Part shown: positions 10,318 through 20,872 of the stretch, piece by piece | How the letters are laid out: every line of letters starts with the position of its first letter | How positions within the stretch are numbered: position 1 is the stretch's first letter | Assembly: GCF_004359215.1 (NCBI RefSeq) | Contig: NC_090615.1 | Location: forward strand, 3,560,415-3,623,911 | Length of the DNA: 63,497 bases | Direction of reading: 5' to 3' | DNA from: Bremia lactucae | Taxonomy: Eukaryota > Oomycota > Peronosporomycetes > Peronosporales > Peronosporaceae | Notes under the pieces: model-generated | The model's input: only the letters and a program-made list of their open reading frames with translations | Database searches by the model: none | What the model was told of the DNA's origin: nothing | Position numbers and translations under genes: made by a program

Positions 10318-11781
10318 ATGGAGTGGAATCAGCCTCGCTATCAACTCCCGAGGACGTTTGGACATCAACCACTTCAGCCAGCACAACCTCGGTATTGGTT
10401 CTATGATAATGAAGACGACGACGCTCCACAAGCCTGGCAGCGTGATGTTTCACCGCAATCAAATCGGTACACGAATGAGAACAATTTAACGTACCCTTCG
10501 CTAACTTCGTCGCAGAAGACGGAGTCTTCTGGCATTAATAATAATAATGGAAATGGCGGCATGCTGCTTCAGTCGTTCAGCTCGCTGGGGATGCCTCAGC
10601 TTGAAGACTCTTCGGAGATCCAGTCTTTTTTTTTACCCCAAAATTCATTTGTCGACAATCAATATTTATCCCAACATTTGCCTCCAGCGCCGTCCCAATT
10701 TTCACAGCAACAACCTGATCAGCAATATGGTGGACAATTTTTACCGCAGTTTTCCGAGTTTCCAGCTGAAGCGGCTAACTATTTCCAGCCACCAATGGCG
10801 TATCCTACAGCCAGATCGTCTGATGCCTATTTCCCGGAAGGTACGAGAAATACGTGCTTCTTATAGAATTGACCGAGTTTTTAAGATGACTGTGTGTGTA
10901 TTGTAACAGTGGTTGATAGCATTCCAACTCTTCACAACGTGCATTGTTCAGTACCCACGTTACCACCGACTTTGGGTTCCATGGAGCAAGTGCAACAAGT
11001 GCAACAAGCACAAATATCATTAGAAGACCACAATGAGGAGGGCAACAACATTACCATCAATGATACAAGTCCTTGCATTTTCGACTCACCACTGCCAATG
11101 GCGCCAACCAATACGGAGACGCAGTCACTTCCCACGCTAGATTGTTTTTCGGCCCGGTCAAGCAGTATTGATGATGACATGCCGCCTGAGTATTCTCCAG
11201 CTACCACACCAATTGGTCAAGCTAAGCGAGAAGGAGGGTTGAGCGAACCCTTTACACAAATGGCCCTCGCTCGTGAGCCCAAATTTTCACCGGACAAACG
11301 CAAATTGTGCTGTGTTGAAGGCTGCAAAAGTCAAGCTCGAGCTTTCAACCGCTGCAAGCGCCACGGTGGATCAAAACGCTGCTCAAGTACAGGCTGTACC
11401 AAGAGTGTGCAGAGTCGCGGGCTTTGTATTCGCCACGGTGGTGGCTCACGATGTCAAGAGCCTGGCTGTACTCGAGCCTCACAAAGTCATGGACGCTGTA
11501 AAATGCACGGCGGAGGACGTCCGTGTGTTGTGGTCGGGTGCGAGAAGAAGGCTCATTTGAAAAGGCTGTGCCGTCGACACGGTGGTGGTGCCAAGTGTTG
11601 CGTAGCAGGGTGCGACAAGTGGGCTCAGCGCCAAGGAATGTGCATGACACACTCCAAGGTGGTGACAACGCAGCCGCAAGCCACAGGCATCGTTGATGAA
11701 TCGAGCTTTAATCGGTCGCCACCTCCGCCGTTTGCTCCTGACTCATCTCCGTCGCTACGAATATTCGACAGCGACGTTTAA
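10318..11781 (+). CDS. WRKY19-like Cys/His-repeat protein 1
   Basis: A two-exon gene: 10318-10840, intron 10841-10909 (GTACGA...ACAG, 69 nt), 10910-11781, giving 464 residues. The start is the ATG at 10318. The N-terminal two thirds are low-complexity (Gln, Asn, Ser, Pro) with no domain. Residues about 307-423 carry five tandem units of about 24 residues with the pattern CX4CX9-10CX2HGG, for example CCVEGCKSQARAFNRCKRHG. This repeat is known from Arabidopsis WRKY19, and oomycete genomes carry many such genes annotated WRKY19-like; there is no WRKYGQK domain here. The Cys/His spacing suggests zinc binding, and a nuclear regulatory role is inference. It is a tandem paralogue of the next gene. 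Confidence 0.85.
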
Positions 11782-12992
11782 GATTTTTTGAGTTGAACCC
11801 ATTGAGAAAAGAGCGCGAGTCAAACAAGCTAATTTAAAAAGTGCCCGCATATTCTATTAATACATGAAAAAACAAAGTGACGCTTCCCTCCTGACTTCTA
11901 ACTTACTATACGGCAACACATAATTCAATACAACCATTCAACGATGTTTAACTATAGAAATTAGGGAATGTATCTCCGCTTGACATGACCCCGAGCGCGT
12001 TCGTCGGAGGTACAAAATGTTATTCGACAAGTTACAATTTATTTGCGGCCCACTTACCATATATCTGCTGCAGAGGCATAATGAGCAGCGCATAAATAGA
12101 AAAGGGCATCTTGCCTGTTTTCACGCGCAGGGCATCCCACTCTTACATTTTTTAAAGCGCCAACGCACTGGCGACAGGGTTCGCCCATTTAAATTCTTAT
12201 AAGAGAACCAGGCGCTTGCGAAAGTTAAGACGTAATATAAATCAGGCCAAATCTAGCCACCTCGGTCAGAACAACACTAAGTAGCAAATGCCTTATCTTA
12301 GATCAAAGTATCATTTAATCGGTGGCTGCTTAATATCCAGTATCAATCCTGAGCGCAACGGCATTCGGATATTAAGCAGTTTAAGCTTTAACGGACAACG
12401 AAAAGTTTTCGATACTATAAAATCATTTGTTTGATTATCAAGAAGCAGAACTTCTCCTCAGCATCAAGGAGATACAATAAGCTCAGCTATAATGGAGTTA
12501 AGCGAGCGGCGAAGTGGTATACAACGAATTAGGCGTCGAGAGCGATGTATAAATCGAGACATAAATAAAAATCTTTCACTAGAATGTTCATTCGTAACAG
12601 ACTTTTCTGCGCAATCGCTGCTCTTCAGCAATTAAAGTGCATGTTATTAAGGAAAATTACTGGGATACTTACCGATCCTTTGACTGACTCAATTTATAAT
12701 TATTAATAGATGTGTATACAAATTTCAGCTGCTGTGAAGCCACAGTGGCTATTTTTATCGTGATAATGATTATCCTTCCTAATGCGATCATTCATTGTGA
12801 CTTTAGGGAACCGACCGACATATAATTTGACTATAATTGAGACTCTCTTCACAATTACAGAAAACGGCAGATAAAAAAACGCCATACGGTAATCTTCAAC
12901 CCTTGGTTGCTTTTTCTCATTTTTTTCTTCATCCCCCATTTTTATCTTGATAAAAAAGGAAACTCAGGCAATTAATTCGAGCGTGGCTTTCG
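11782..12992. other. Intergenic between the two WRKY19-like genes
   Basis: About 1.2 kb of AT-rich sequence with only short frames, most lacking ATG. It must contain the terminator of gene 1 and the promoter (and perhaps a short first exon) of gene 2. No repeat family from elsewhere in the window is visible here. Confidence 0.5.
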
Positions 12993-15050
12993 TTGTCGCG
13001 GCAAAAGACAGAGTCGAAGGACAAGACGGCGCTCGAGATTGCGAACAACGAGGCGCTCTTCGACTCAGTCGGAGGTCGCGTGGACGATTTTTGGTCTACT
13101 GGACTGCCTTGTATTAACAGCATCAGTGACGGAAGCAGTAGTGCTCTCTGTGGCGTTATCGACGCCAATTGGCTCGATAGTAATCATCCACAGGTAGCAA
13201 CAGAAACAGGACCCTTTATTAAGCGGAGTGGCATCTCCAACTTTAATTGCAGGATAAAAAGTTTGGACAAGAGTGTTTGTAAAACGAAAGAAGACAACAA
13301 CTCGTTGCCTTTTGCTAGGGTAGACACTTTTCCTGTCGCTAACGACGATCGCGACACTCGCATACGTACGCAAATGCCGCAACAGTTGTCAGGGCAGCTA
13401 CAAGTCTCACAGGTTATGGCAACTCCATCCAATCCGCATCAGTTGCCCCACAGAATGAAAAAAGGCCCGCCATCTACATCAAATAACAAAAATAGCTCGT
13501 CGGCTTCCTATTTTCATCACGTTTTGGACCGCACCAATAACTACAGCATATCTACAAACCCATCGCTCTACACCCAGACAAGTAATTTATCAGCTGACAC
13601 TGTGCCAGTCTCGACAGGAAAACGACCACGCCCGAATACGAGCAACAACATTTCTAATTGCAGCTTTTTGGCGCCTTTTGGATTTCTGTCTCCATTGCTT
13701 GAGACAGAACATCCACTGCCAGAACTTAGCACTAATTGGGGCTACAATAATCGGAACATGTCGAAATACCCTAGCGCGACCACAAGACCGGGCAATAACA
13801 GCTCTAATAATACCAGTTCCCTCGTAAATACATCAGGAATTGGGCAAGAAATTTCTTCGTCAAGCGCAGTGACGATGTTTACTGGGGTGGACTCCTTTTT
13901 GCCCGAATACGATCCGACTTTTAACTCGCTTTGGAATCCCACCGGAGGTAATAATGGAATGATGTACGCACCAGAGGATGATTTAGTTCAGGGCGATCAG
14001 CAGCAAGCTCGACCACCGCTATACATGGCGTCGGATGAAGAGTTAAAAATGGAATATCCACAGCTTTCGGAGTTTACTCAAGACTTTGAATCGTATCTTA
14101 ACGATACTATAAAGGCGAATGCATCACCATCGAATCCGCTTGCTATGTCGACAATGAAAAGTGGAATGAAAAGGGATTTTTTCATGGCAAGGGATTCAGG
14201 AGATTTAGGACTTGGAGCGAAGACGGAATTAGATATTGCTAATTGTGGGACAAGAGAAGTTCAGGGACAGAGGTTGCTCAGCGCGATGCCTGCAGTTGCA
14301 GCATCGAATTTATCACTGCTACCAGAGCACGGTATGACAGGGCAGAAAAGAACATTTTCCCGTGCCACAAGACGAGCTCGCGGAGCTGATGACGGCGCAT
14401 ATGCGATTGTGCCGATCTGTAATGATGAGTCAGCTGACGCAACTTCAAGTTGTAGGACTTCTTCGAAGAGCCCGATTGTCGACTCAAAGCAGGACGTAAT
14501 GCCTTCGCTGGGACCAAAACACAGCGGGCAGTCACATAAAATTTCTGCTGAAATGAGCCGAGCAATAATGGCCGAACCTCAATCCGAAGCATCGACGACA
14601 CCTACATTCAAAGCGTCATTTAATTCAAACGCGTCTGTTTCAGATAGCTCGAAACTGGTCAAACGTCCACGGAGTCGGCAATGTGAGTTTCCGGGCTGTC
14701 CAAATCGAGCACGGTCGCATCAAAAATGTAAAAAACACGGAGGGGCACACCAGTGTGTTTTTGAAGGGTGCACGAAAAATAGTCAAAGCCGTGGATTATG
14801 CATTGCGCATGGCGGTGGCTCTCGCTGCAAAAAAGAAGGCTGTGTGCGTGCAGCACAGTCAAAAGGTCTGTGCAAATCTCACGGCGGTGGCGAGTACTGC
14901 GCCGTCGAGAGCTGTAACAAGAAAGCTCATTTGAAGCACTTGTGTCGCACTCATGGTGGTGGTGTCCGCTGCAAGGTTGATAAATGTTCCAAGTGGGCAC
15001 AACGCAAAGGATGGTGTATGGCGCACGCGAAGGAATTTGCGGCTACATAA
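12993..15050 (+). CDS. WRKY19-like Cys/His-repeat protein 2
   Basis: A long open frame of 685 codons ends at 15050. The given 5' edge is a TTG, and the frame stays open back to 12954 without an ATG. Either translation starts at the first in-frame ATG (13374), or a short upstream exon supplies the start and is spliced into this frame. The N-terminal 560 residues are Ser/Asn-rich and disordered-looking. Counted from 12993, residues 562-680 hold five CX4CX9CX2HGG units in the same order and spacing as gene 1, including the shared last unit (CSKWAQRKGWCMAH against CDKWAQRQGMCMTH). It is a tandem paralogue. The regulatory role is inferred from the family name only. Confidence 0.82.
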   Translation: MSRQKTESKDKTALEIANNEALFDSVGGRVDDFWSTGLPCINSISDGSSSALCGVIDANWLDSNHPQVATETGPFIKRSGISNFNCRIKSLDKSVCKTKEDNNSLPFARVDTFPVANDDRDTRIRTQMPQQLSGQLQVSQVMATPSNPHQLPHRMKKGPPSTSNNKNSSSASYFHHVLDRTNNYSISTNPSLYTQTSNLSADTVPVSTGKRPRPNTSNNISNCSFLAPFGFLSPLLETEHPLPELSTNWGYNNRNMSKYPSATTRPGNNSSNNTSSLVNTSGIGQEISSSSAVTMFTGVDSFLPEYDPTFNSLWNPTGGNNGMMYAPEDDLVQGDQQQARPPLYMASDEELKMEYPQLSEFTQDFESYLNDTIKANASPSNPLAMSTMKSGMKRDFFMARDSGDLGLGAKTELDIANCGTREVQGQRLLSAMPAVAASNLSLLPEHGMTGQKRTFSRATRRARGADDGAYAIVPICNDESADATSSCRTSSKSPIVDSKQDVMPSLGPKHSGQSHKISAEMSRAIMAEPQSEASTTPTFKASFNSNASVSDSSKLVKRPRSRQCEFPGCPNRARSHQKCKKHGGAHQCVFEGCTKNSQSRGLCIAHGGGSRCKKEGCVRAAQSKGLCKSHGGGEYCAVESCNKKAHLKHLCRTHGGGVRCKVDKCSKWAQRKGWCMAHAKEFAAT

Positions 15051-15326
15051 TGAAAAAGACGATGTTTAGGCTAAGAAGTCACTCTTCTAAATGTTGTGAT
15101 ACCGATAGAACTAGCGATTGAGCAAGATCTGGCTTTTTCCTTTTTATTGAGGAGAGAGCAAACGACTTCTGCATGAATCGAGTGTTGCAGGAAGCCACAT
15201 TAACGTATTGATACTTCCATTATTTCATTCTGAAAATGTTAATGAAAATGTAAACTAACGTACACCAAATACAGGACAGTTTTTGTGCGTCTTACCATTT
15301 CGATATGATAAGCAATCTTACGCCGT
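15051..15326. other. Intergenic
   Basis: The 3' flank of WRKY19-like gene 2. No feature beyond AT-rich sequence is seen. Confidence 0.4.
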
Positions 15327-15546
15327 ATGTTATCCGAATGGTCAATTGCTTAAGTGAAGTAATTAGACCCATCACTTGGGTGTGAATCACGTTGTGACCT
15401 ACCCTTGTGTATGTGATGCACGTGAGGACTTTCAAATTAACCTTCATAACGGCCAGCGTCATCCAAGATACGAGGTATTTAGAATAATACGCTCGCAATA
15501 CATATCAGTGCATAAGTCTTATATTTAATGCGATTAGATATAAATT
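15327..15546 (+). repeat. Truncated family B LTR
   Basis: The stretch from GGTCAATTGCTTAAG onward, with GGGTGTGAATCACG and CGCTCGCAATACATA, follows the middle of the full LTR beginning at 15547. It stops where that LTR begins. It looks like an older LTR into which the later element inserted. Confidence 0.7.
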
Positions 15547-16096
15547 TGTAACGGGCTAAAGTTGCCCTAATATTACACAGTCCCCGTTAAGTGCAGCAAG
15601 TGTACTTCACGGGATGGTCAATTACTAAATTAAAGTAATTAGACCCAGCACTCGGGTGTGGTTCACACTTGTGACCAACCCTTGGGTATGTGATGCACAT
15701 AGGTGGATTCACATTAGGAGGGATGACGTTCAGCGTCATCCGTGGTAACGGCTAGCGTCATCCGTTACGCGAGGTATCTAGAACGATACGCTCGCAATAC
15801 ATATTAAGTGTTATCTATAGAGATGACATTTTGATTGGTAAAAATAGTTATTTATATTTAATACGAATAAGTATAAATCTGTCTAAAAAACTACTTTCTA
15901 CTTGGTAAGTGCGCGCGAGGAGCCGGAGTACCGCTTCCGTGACGACACTTAACCAAAGTATTTAGTGCGTTGGGTGAGGTCGCTAACGCGCCCATCACAA
16001 CTACCTCACTGCACGCAAGAGAAGCTGGCTAAACCGCTTCCTCGCTGGGTGTGTGTCTAAAAAAAGCGTGGCCGCATTACGTCGTGCCCGCCTACA
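15547..16096 (+). repeat. 5' LTR of truncated Gypsy family B
   Basis: It begins TGTAACGGGC and ends CCTACA, matching the LTRs at 32195 and 40230 along its length (550 bases here). The primer-binding stretch TTGGTCGCACTTGAA follows immediately, one base different from TTGGTAGCACTTGAA at 32732. Confidence 0.88.
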
Positions 16097-16480
16097 CTTG
16101 GTCGCACTTGAAATCCTTCCCACGACCCGCATCTCTGTGTGTGTACGTAAGGGTGAGCCTCAATATTGATTGGGCTCATTTCCCCAACCTCTCCGAACAT
16201 CATTGGGAGGTGGCAGGGCTTATGGCGGAAGGACTTTGTGAGAAGCCCTTGTCAAGCTCCTGGGTAGTCCTCTCTAGCAACACGTTGCTCAGTTGGAGCA
16301 GTTTGAGGCATTTGTGCTCGGACTACGGAGGGCCGCGTACGAGGCACAGGGCTATGCTGCGGCGGAGTCCGTCACTCAGACTCAGGATGAGCTGAGGCAT
16401 GAGTAGGTTCATAGCGAGGCTCTCAACAGGACTGTTAAGATGCTCTCTGCCCGGCCGCATCAGCCGGGCGCTTATGTTTT
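16097..16480 (+). pseudogene. Gypsy family B gag N-terminus, truncated
   Basis: After the primer-binding site, ATGAGCCT-like sequence is changed to GTGAGCCTC (16151). The frame that follows (SLNIDWAHFPNLSEHHWEVAG) matches the gag start at 32788 (SLHIDWAHFPHLSEHHREVAG). Frames shift within 250 bases and homology ends near 16,465 at GCCGCATCAGCCGGG. The rest of this element is absent. Confidence 0.75.
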
Positions 16481-16864
16481 AGAATAATAATAAGAATAAA
16501 ATTTGGGAGCTGCTAACCGGACACCCCTCTTTGCTAGCTGGACACCCCCCCTCCTCATATATATTCCATATATTTAAAGCAAACAAGTGCAGCCACACCT
16601 CATGATTATCTACTTCTGTAATTTGAAGAGTAGTATAAATGGTAGCAACATTTTGGTAACTATACACTTCCACAAAAATTGGTAGAAGTGATAGTAAAAT
16701 AAAATCAATGTAAGCTTAACCCCCCAATACCAACTAATACTTCCGCAAAAAAGCATTCCAGCGAGCCTTGTCGCTATTAACAGCTCAACTTATCCCTCGT
16801 GCTTAATTTGCTGCCCTTTTTTATCGCACTTTTTATAAATTGTCAATCAAGTGCGGGCGCTCTT
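16481..16864. other. Non-coding stretch with a paired GGACAC box
   Basis: Contains two direct copies of a short motif at about 16513-16551 (GCTAACCGGACACCCC, then GCTAGCTGGACACCCC). Related pairs occur at 41,315 and 44,437. The remainder is AT-rich without coding capacity. Confidence 0.45.
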
Positions 16865-17090
16865 TGTTATGGATGGTGAACTATCATCTATTGTAGGAGC
16901 AATTGCTATGACTTCTCTGTTATTGAAGATGCTGCTGGAGAAGCTCTCTTATTCTAGAAGTGGGTTCTAGAAGATATGATTAAAGGTAAGCGAATGATGA
17001 ATACGCGTGTGCGTATTTTAAAAAGTTGAATTTACTTCCATGTTACCAATCATGTGAACAAGTCTTTGGTCAAGCCTCTGCCTAATATCA
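16865..17090 (+). repeat. 5' LTR of Copia element
   Basis: Starts TGTTATGGATGG and ends CCTAATATCA (TG...CA). It is similar throughout to the LTR at 20050. The sequence just inside, AAGATTATAAAGCC, resembles the complement of a tRNA-Met anticodon arm, not a tRNA 3' end. Confidence 0.85.
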
Positions 17091-17470
17091 AAGATTATAA
17101 AGCCAAGCGCGATGACGGCGACGTACAACAACAACGACATCCTCACGAAAGAGAAATGCTGTGGGAGTTTGCTGTTCGCGTGACTCTCGCAAGGAAGGAG
17201 CTGCTCGACTACATCGAAATGAAGCTAGAAGGCGCGATGGAGCAGGCGACTGCCGAATGGAAGATCGCCGATTTAAAGGCGCTGGCTATCATTGCAAAGA
17301 TGCTCTGTCCGGTGTTTTAGAAAATAATTCGGAATGTGTCAAGTGCCGCTCATGCATGAAGCATCCGCGAGTTTCACGTCAAGCGCAACATGCACAATCG
17401 TGTTTAGCTTCGCAAGCAGTTGCATGAATCTTATTGGCTTTTGGTGACAACATCATCGACCATTTTCTCA
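17051..17470 (+). pseudogene. Copia gag remnant
   Basis: The frame from 17054 to 17320 contains EWKIADLKALAIIAKMLCPVF, a pattern typical of the Copia gag N-terminal region (UBN2-like). It is cut by a stop just after. Further gag-like pieces continue in other frames to about 17,900, including a Cys/His-like region near 17,850. Confidence 0.6.
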
Positions 17471-17939
17471 AAATTGACGATTTGTGTCTCTTTTTGCCTC
17501 GGTCGGTGACGAGGTGGTGGAAGACGAAAAGCTGGTGATTCTACTGGGGAGCTTGTCCGCTGCCTTGCCGGCATACGATGCGATTGTTAAGATCATCAAA
17601 ACGCGTGAGCATGTGGACCTGTACGAAGCCTACGGCACGAGTGTTACCTAATGCGCAAGAGAGTGAAGCAAGAGACTGCATTTAAGGCTGACCCATCGAG
17701 AGGACAGTGTCGAGGGCGCCGTGATGATATACATGGCCGTCGCAACAACTGGGACGACTAAGGGAAGCGTCGTCAGCAGCGTCAAGAAAAACAGGGACAC
17801 CGACCTGCACGCGGATTTGCAGATCGATGCTACGAGTGTGATGAAGTGGGTGACATGCGTGACCAATGTCAGAAGGAGAGAGGCTCGACAAATCCCTTCG
17901 TGTTTTCAGTCGCGAACAGTGAAGATTTGAAAAAGAAGG

Positions 17940-18520
17940 CTGCTAGATAGTGGGGCCTGCTCCCACATGACATTTGATCGTGATGAATTTTCTACGTTCC
18001 AGCCAATGAGAGATGGCCTCGGGGTGTTTGTGGCTAGTGGTGATTGCTTGCCCATACGTGACACTGGATCGATCAGCGTAACACTTGAGAGCGACAAAAC
18101 TGCGATCGTCAATTACGTTCTATACATTCCGGGCTTGGACCGCAAGTTGCTATCGATATCGCTTCTCGCAGAGCGCAGAGCAGAAGCTCAATTTATAGAA
18201 GAGCAGTGCACAAAGGTCGAGGGGTTGCCAATGGTCAACGTTCTGAAAAGCTGTATGTGCTGAGCTTGACAAGGTCCACCAAAGTCAAGAAAAAGGTAGC
18301 GAATGCGGTGACAATCTCTTTGGATGAGGCGACGTTGTGGCATGCACGATTTGGCCATGTTGCGCAGGATGGCACAGCAACATTTAAAATAGCAGACGGT
18401 GCTCCGCTAATTTGTTTGGTTTCTCACCGTCAGAAGGCCCATGTGAGGGGTGTGCATGTGGCAAAATGTGTGTTTTGGAATACGCAAGGATGTGGTGAAG
18501 ACGAGCTCACTACCTGAAGT
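17940..18520 (+). pseudogene. Copia protease and pre-integrase remnant
   Basis: The protease motif LLDSGACSHMTFD is intact at about 17,941-17,979. It is followed by NYVLYIPGLDRKLLSISLLAE, typical of Copia proteases. A shift near 18,230 leads to the GAG-pre-integrase segment (LWHARFGHVAQDGTATF) in another frame, up to a stop at 18,517. Confidence 0.75.
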
Positions 18521-19890
18521 GGCTCACAGCGACTTGATGGAACTATTTAGTGTTGCATTAATGGGTGGTGCTCGATACATCATCGTCTTTATTGATGACT
18601 GAACCCGGTACGTTTAAGTCTACCTGGTTAAAAGAAGAGCGAGGTACTGATGAATTTTAAGGAGTACAAGGCATTCATGAAGTCGCAGTTGAATGCTCTT
18701 ATCCACTACATTTGAATAGACCTCGGTGGCGAGTACTGCAACAAGAAGTTCAACAAATTCTGTAAGAAATACGGAATTTGACACCAAATTAGAGCACCAT
18801 ACTCGCTCATCAGAACTGTCTTGCAGAAAGGACCAATCGTTCGCATGCCGAAATGGCGTGTTCGATGCTGTACGACCAGCTTTTGTCCAAAATGTGGTGG
18901 GTTGAAGCGATAATGACGGCTACATACACTCAGAACCGTCTACCAAGATTGGCGTACGGCGTACGAGTTACCGTGGAAGGCCAAACCGTCGCTCGGACGC
19001 ATGCGTGCTTTTGGATCGCGTGACTACTGGTTTATAGACTTCTCGAAGCGAAAAAAAGCTCGATTTTAAGGTCCATCGCTCCATTTTTCTGGGATTTGCT
19101 GAAGGATCAAAAGCCTATCGTGTTTAAAGATAAAGAATTTTAAAACCTTAGTCGTGTCTCGGACAATTAATCTCGATGAACTTCCACTATCTGCGTACGT
19201 TTAGCAGCCAACCCTCGTCGTGCTCTTATGCAAACCTCGTGTTTTGATGATGATGGTGATGGTAGAAGGACTACTAGTTGATTGTATGAGCATTGTCGAA
19301 GCTACCGAAATAAATTCGGCACTCTCGAAGTACTTCACGCTCAAAGATCTCGGTGATGCTCTTTTCGTACCCGGTATTGAGGTAAAGTACATTCGGGAGC
19401 GTAGATTACTTCACATTTGTCAGTCGCAGTTTATCGAGCGACTCGCTGAACGGTTTGGTCAGAATTGAGATTTTTCCAGTCGAATCCCGGACGTTTTTGG
19501 TCAGAACCGGAGTGAATTTACTGGATGTGAAAAGACAGAAAGCAAATATTACCATGAATTAATGAGATCCCTACTTTACATATCTAGTCGTCGCCTCCTG
19601 ACATTAGTGTGTCAATTTGAATTATCGCAGTACCTTGAGTCGCCGACGCAAGCATTGGCGAAAATGCGACGTCTTAGAAAAGTGTAACGGATCACATGAA
19701 GGCTGCAGTATGTGTGCTTCGTTATTTAAAGGAGGCACAGGAGCTCGGTATTTGCTACAAACGTGGTGACGAAAAGGAATTCGTGTCCACTGTTTTTGTT
19801 GATGCGAATTCGGGTAGCGATTTATCAACACGTCGACCCACGTCTGGATTGCTAGTGGCTCTATGCGGTGCCTTACGCTATCACTTTGTG
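18521..19890 (+). pseudogene. Copia integrase, RT and RNase H remnants
   Basis: Integrase pieces are scattered over 18,530-18,930. At 19,220-19,468 an RT piece keeps ALSKYFTLKDLGDALFVPG, but the YVDD box is changed (LLVDCMS). At 19,696-19,893 an RNase H piece reads VCVLRYLKEAQELGICY and FVDANSGSDLSTRRPTSG. None is functional. Confidence 0.7.
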
Positions 19891-20049
19891 TGAAGTGCAG
19901 TTTAAGGTGGCGTGATCAAGATGCAGTATGTGCCTGCTGCTAAAAACTTGCAGGCTTTATGACAAAGTCACTCCCTATGCCGCAATTTATCAAGCTAGCC
20001 AAGCAAAGTGGAATTGCTGAGGGTCCAGAGATCAGTAATTGAGAGGTAC

Positions 20050-20286
20050 TGTAATGGATGGTGAAAACTACCATCTGTTGTAAGAGCAATTGCTATGGCT
20101 TATCTGTAATTGAAGATGCTGCTGAAAATGTTCTCTTATTCTGGAGGTGGGTTCTAGAAGATTCGAACAAGGTAAGAGAATGATGGCTACGTGTTGTGTA
20201 TATTTTGCCATAGTTTGATAAGTTGGATTTTCTTCCATTTTTCCATCGTGTGAACAAGTCTTTGGTGAAGCCTCTGCCTAGAATCA
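20050..20286 (+). repeat. 3' LTR of Copia element
   Basis: Starts TGTAATGGATGG and ends CCTAGAATCA. It is diverged from the 5' LTR by substitutions and small indels, consistent with an old insertion. Confidence 0.85.
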
Positions 20287-20496
20287 CTCTCTTGGCCTTT
20301 TCTTACCTGTTAAGAAAGTACATTTAACATCGCCGAACGAAAACACGGTTCCTGACGTGCTCACGGCATCGATTGCGATACCAATACCCGTCATGCAACT
20401 CACATCTTCGTGACAGTGTGGACCAGCTCCAAATCATAAATTATCTGATCAAGTAGGGTTTTCTACCGACGCTGCTGCTCAGAATGTTTAAAGCAG

Positions 20497-20562
20497 TGCT
20501 CCCTGCCAGGATCGAACTTGCGACCTTCAGATTATGAGACTGACGCTCTGCAGTCACTACTC
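20497..20562 (-). tRNA. tRNA-Met(CAU), 3' portion, probable pseudogene
   Basis: On the minus strand an anticodon arm with loop CTCATAA (anticodon CAT), a variable loop AGGTC, a T-loop TTCGATC and a 3' acceptor strand GGGAGCA are readable in order. The 5' acceptor strand that should pair with GGGAGCA is absent, the D arm is short and atypical, and one T-stem pair is mismatched. It is therefore the 3' two thirds of an elongator-type tRNA-Met, probably dead. Confidence 0.6.
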
Positions 20563-20594
20563 TCATGTAGATAATTAGGGTGTTTGGCTATAGC

Positions 20595-20720
20595 AATTCC
20601 CTAAAGTAATTCATGAGTAGTGATGCGTCTAGCTGCGATTGGCGAGCTTGATTAAATTAAATTAATCAATAAATGGAACTGTCGCATTGCTGCTACAAAA
20701 TCACCGTGTATGGTAATCAT
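20595..20720 (-). repeat. Relic of a family C-like LTR
   Basis: CGATTGGCGAGCTTGATTAA and AATGGAACTGTCGCATTGCTG resemble the LTR cores near 4730 and 8310 (ACGATTGGCGGAGTTGATT, GAACTGTTATCTTGTTGCTT). The ends are not definable. Confidence 0.4.
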
Positions 20721-20872
20721 GCAAAATTTGCTTGATTTAAATTGTGAATTGGTCAGCTATTTTTGAAACACATTAAAAATTCCGAGAAATATTCATAACT
20801 AGTCAAAATTATTGTTGGTGAGTACCCTAAAATTAAAAAAGTGCAATAAAACATCTGAAGCGATTCCATGCC

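Larger units (their letters stand above)
16865..20286 (+). mobile_element. Ty1/Copia element, decayed, both LTRs present
   Basis: Direct terminal repeats of 226 and 237 bases bound a 3-kb interior with Copia order: gag, protease, integrase, RT, RNase H. Flanks are CTCTT on the left and CTCTC on the right, a possible 5-base target duplication with one mismatch. All domains have stops or frameshifts, and the integrase and RT are only partly recognisable. It is inactive. Confidence 0.85.

Noticed and set aside
11345..11668. Minus-strand frames over the zinc repeats (also 14659-15000)
   Set aside because: The repeated Cys/His codons leave the opposite strand open; the plus-strand pattern explains it.
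20497..20562. Functional tRNA-Met gene
   Set aside because: The 5' acceptor strand and a proper D arm are missing.
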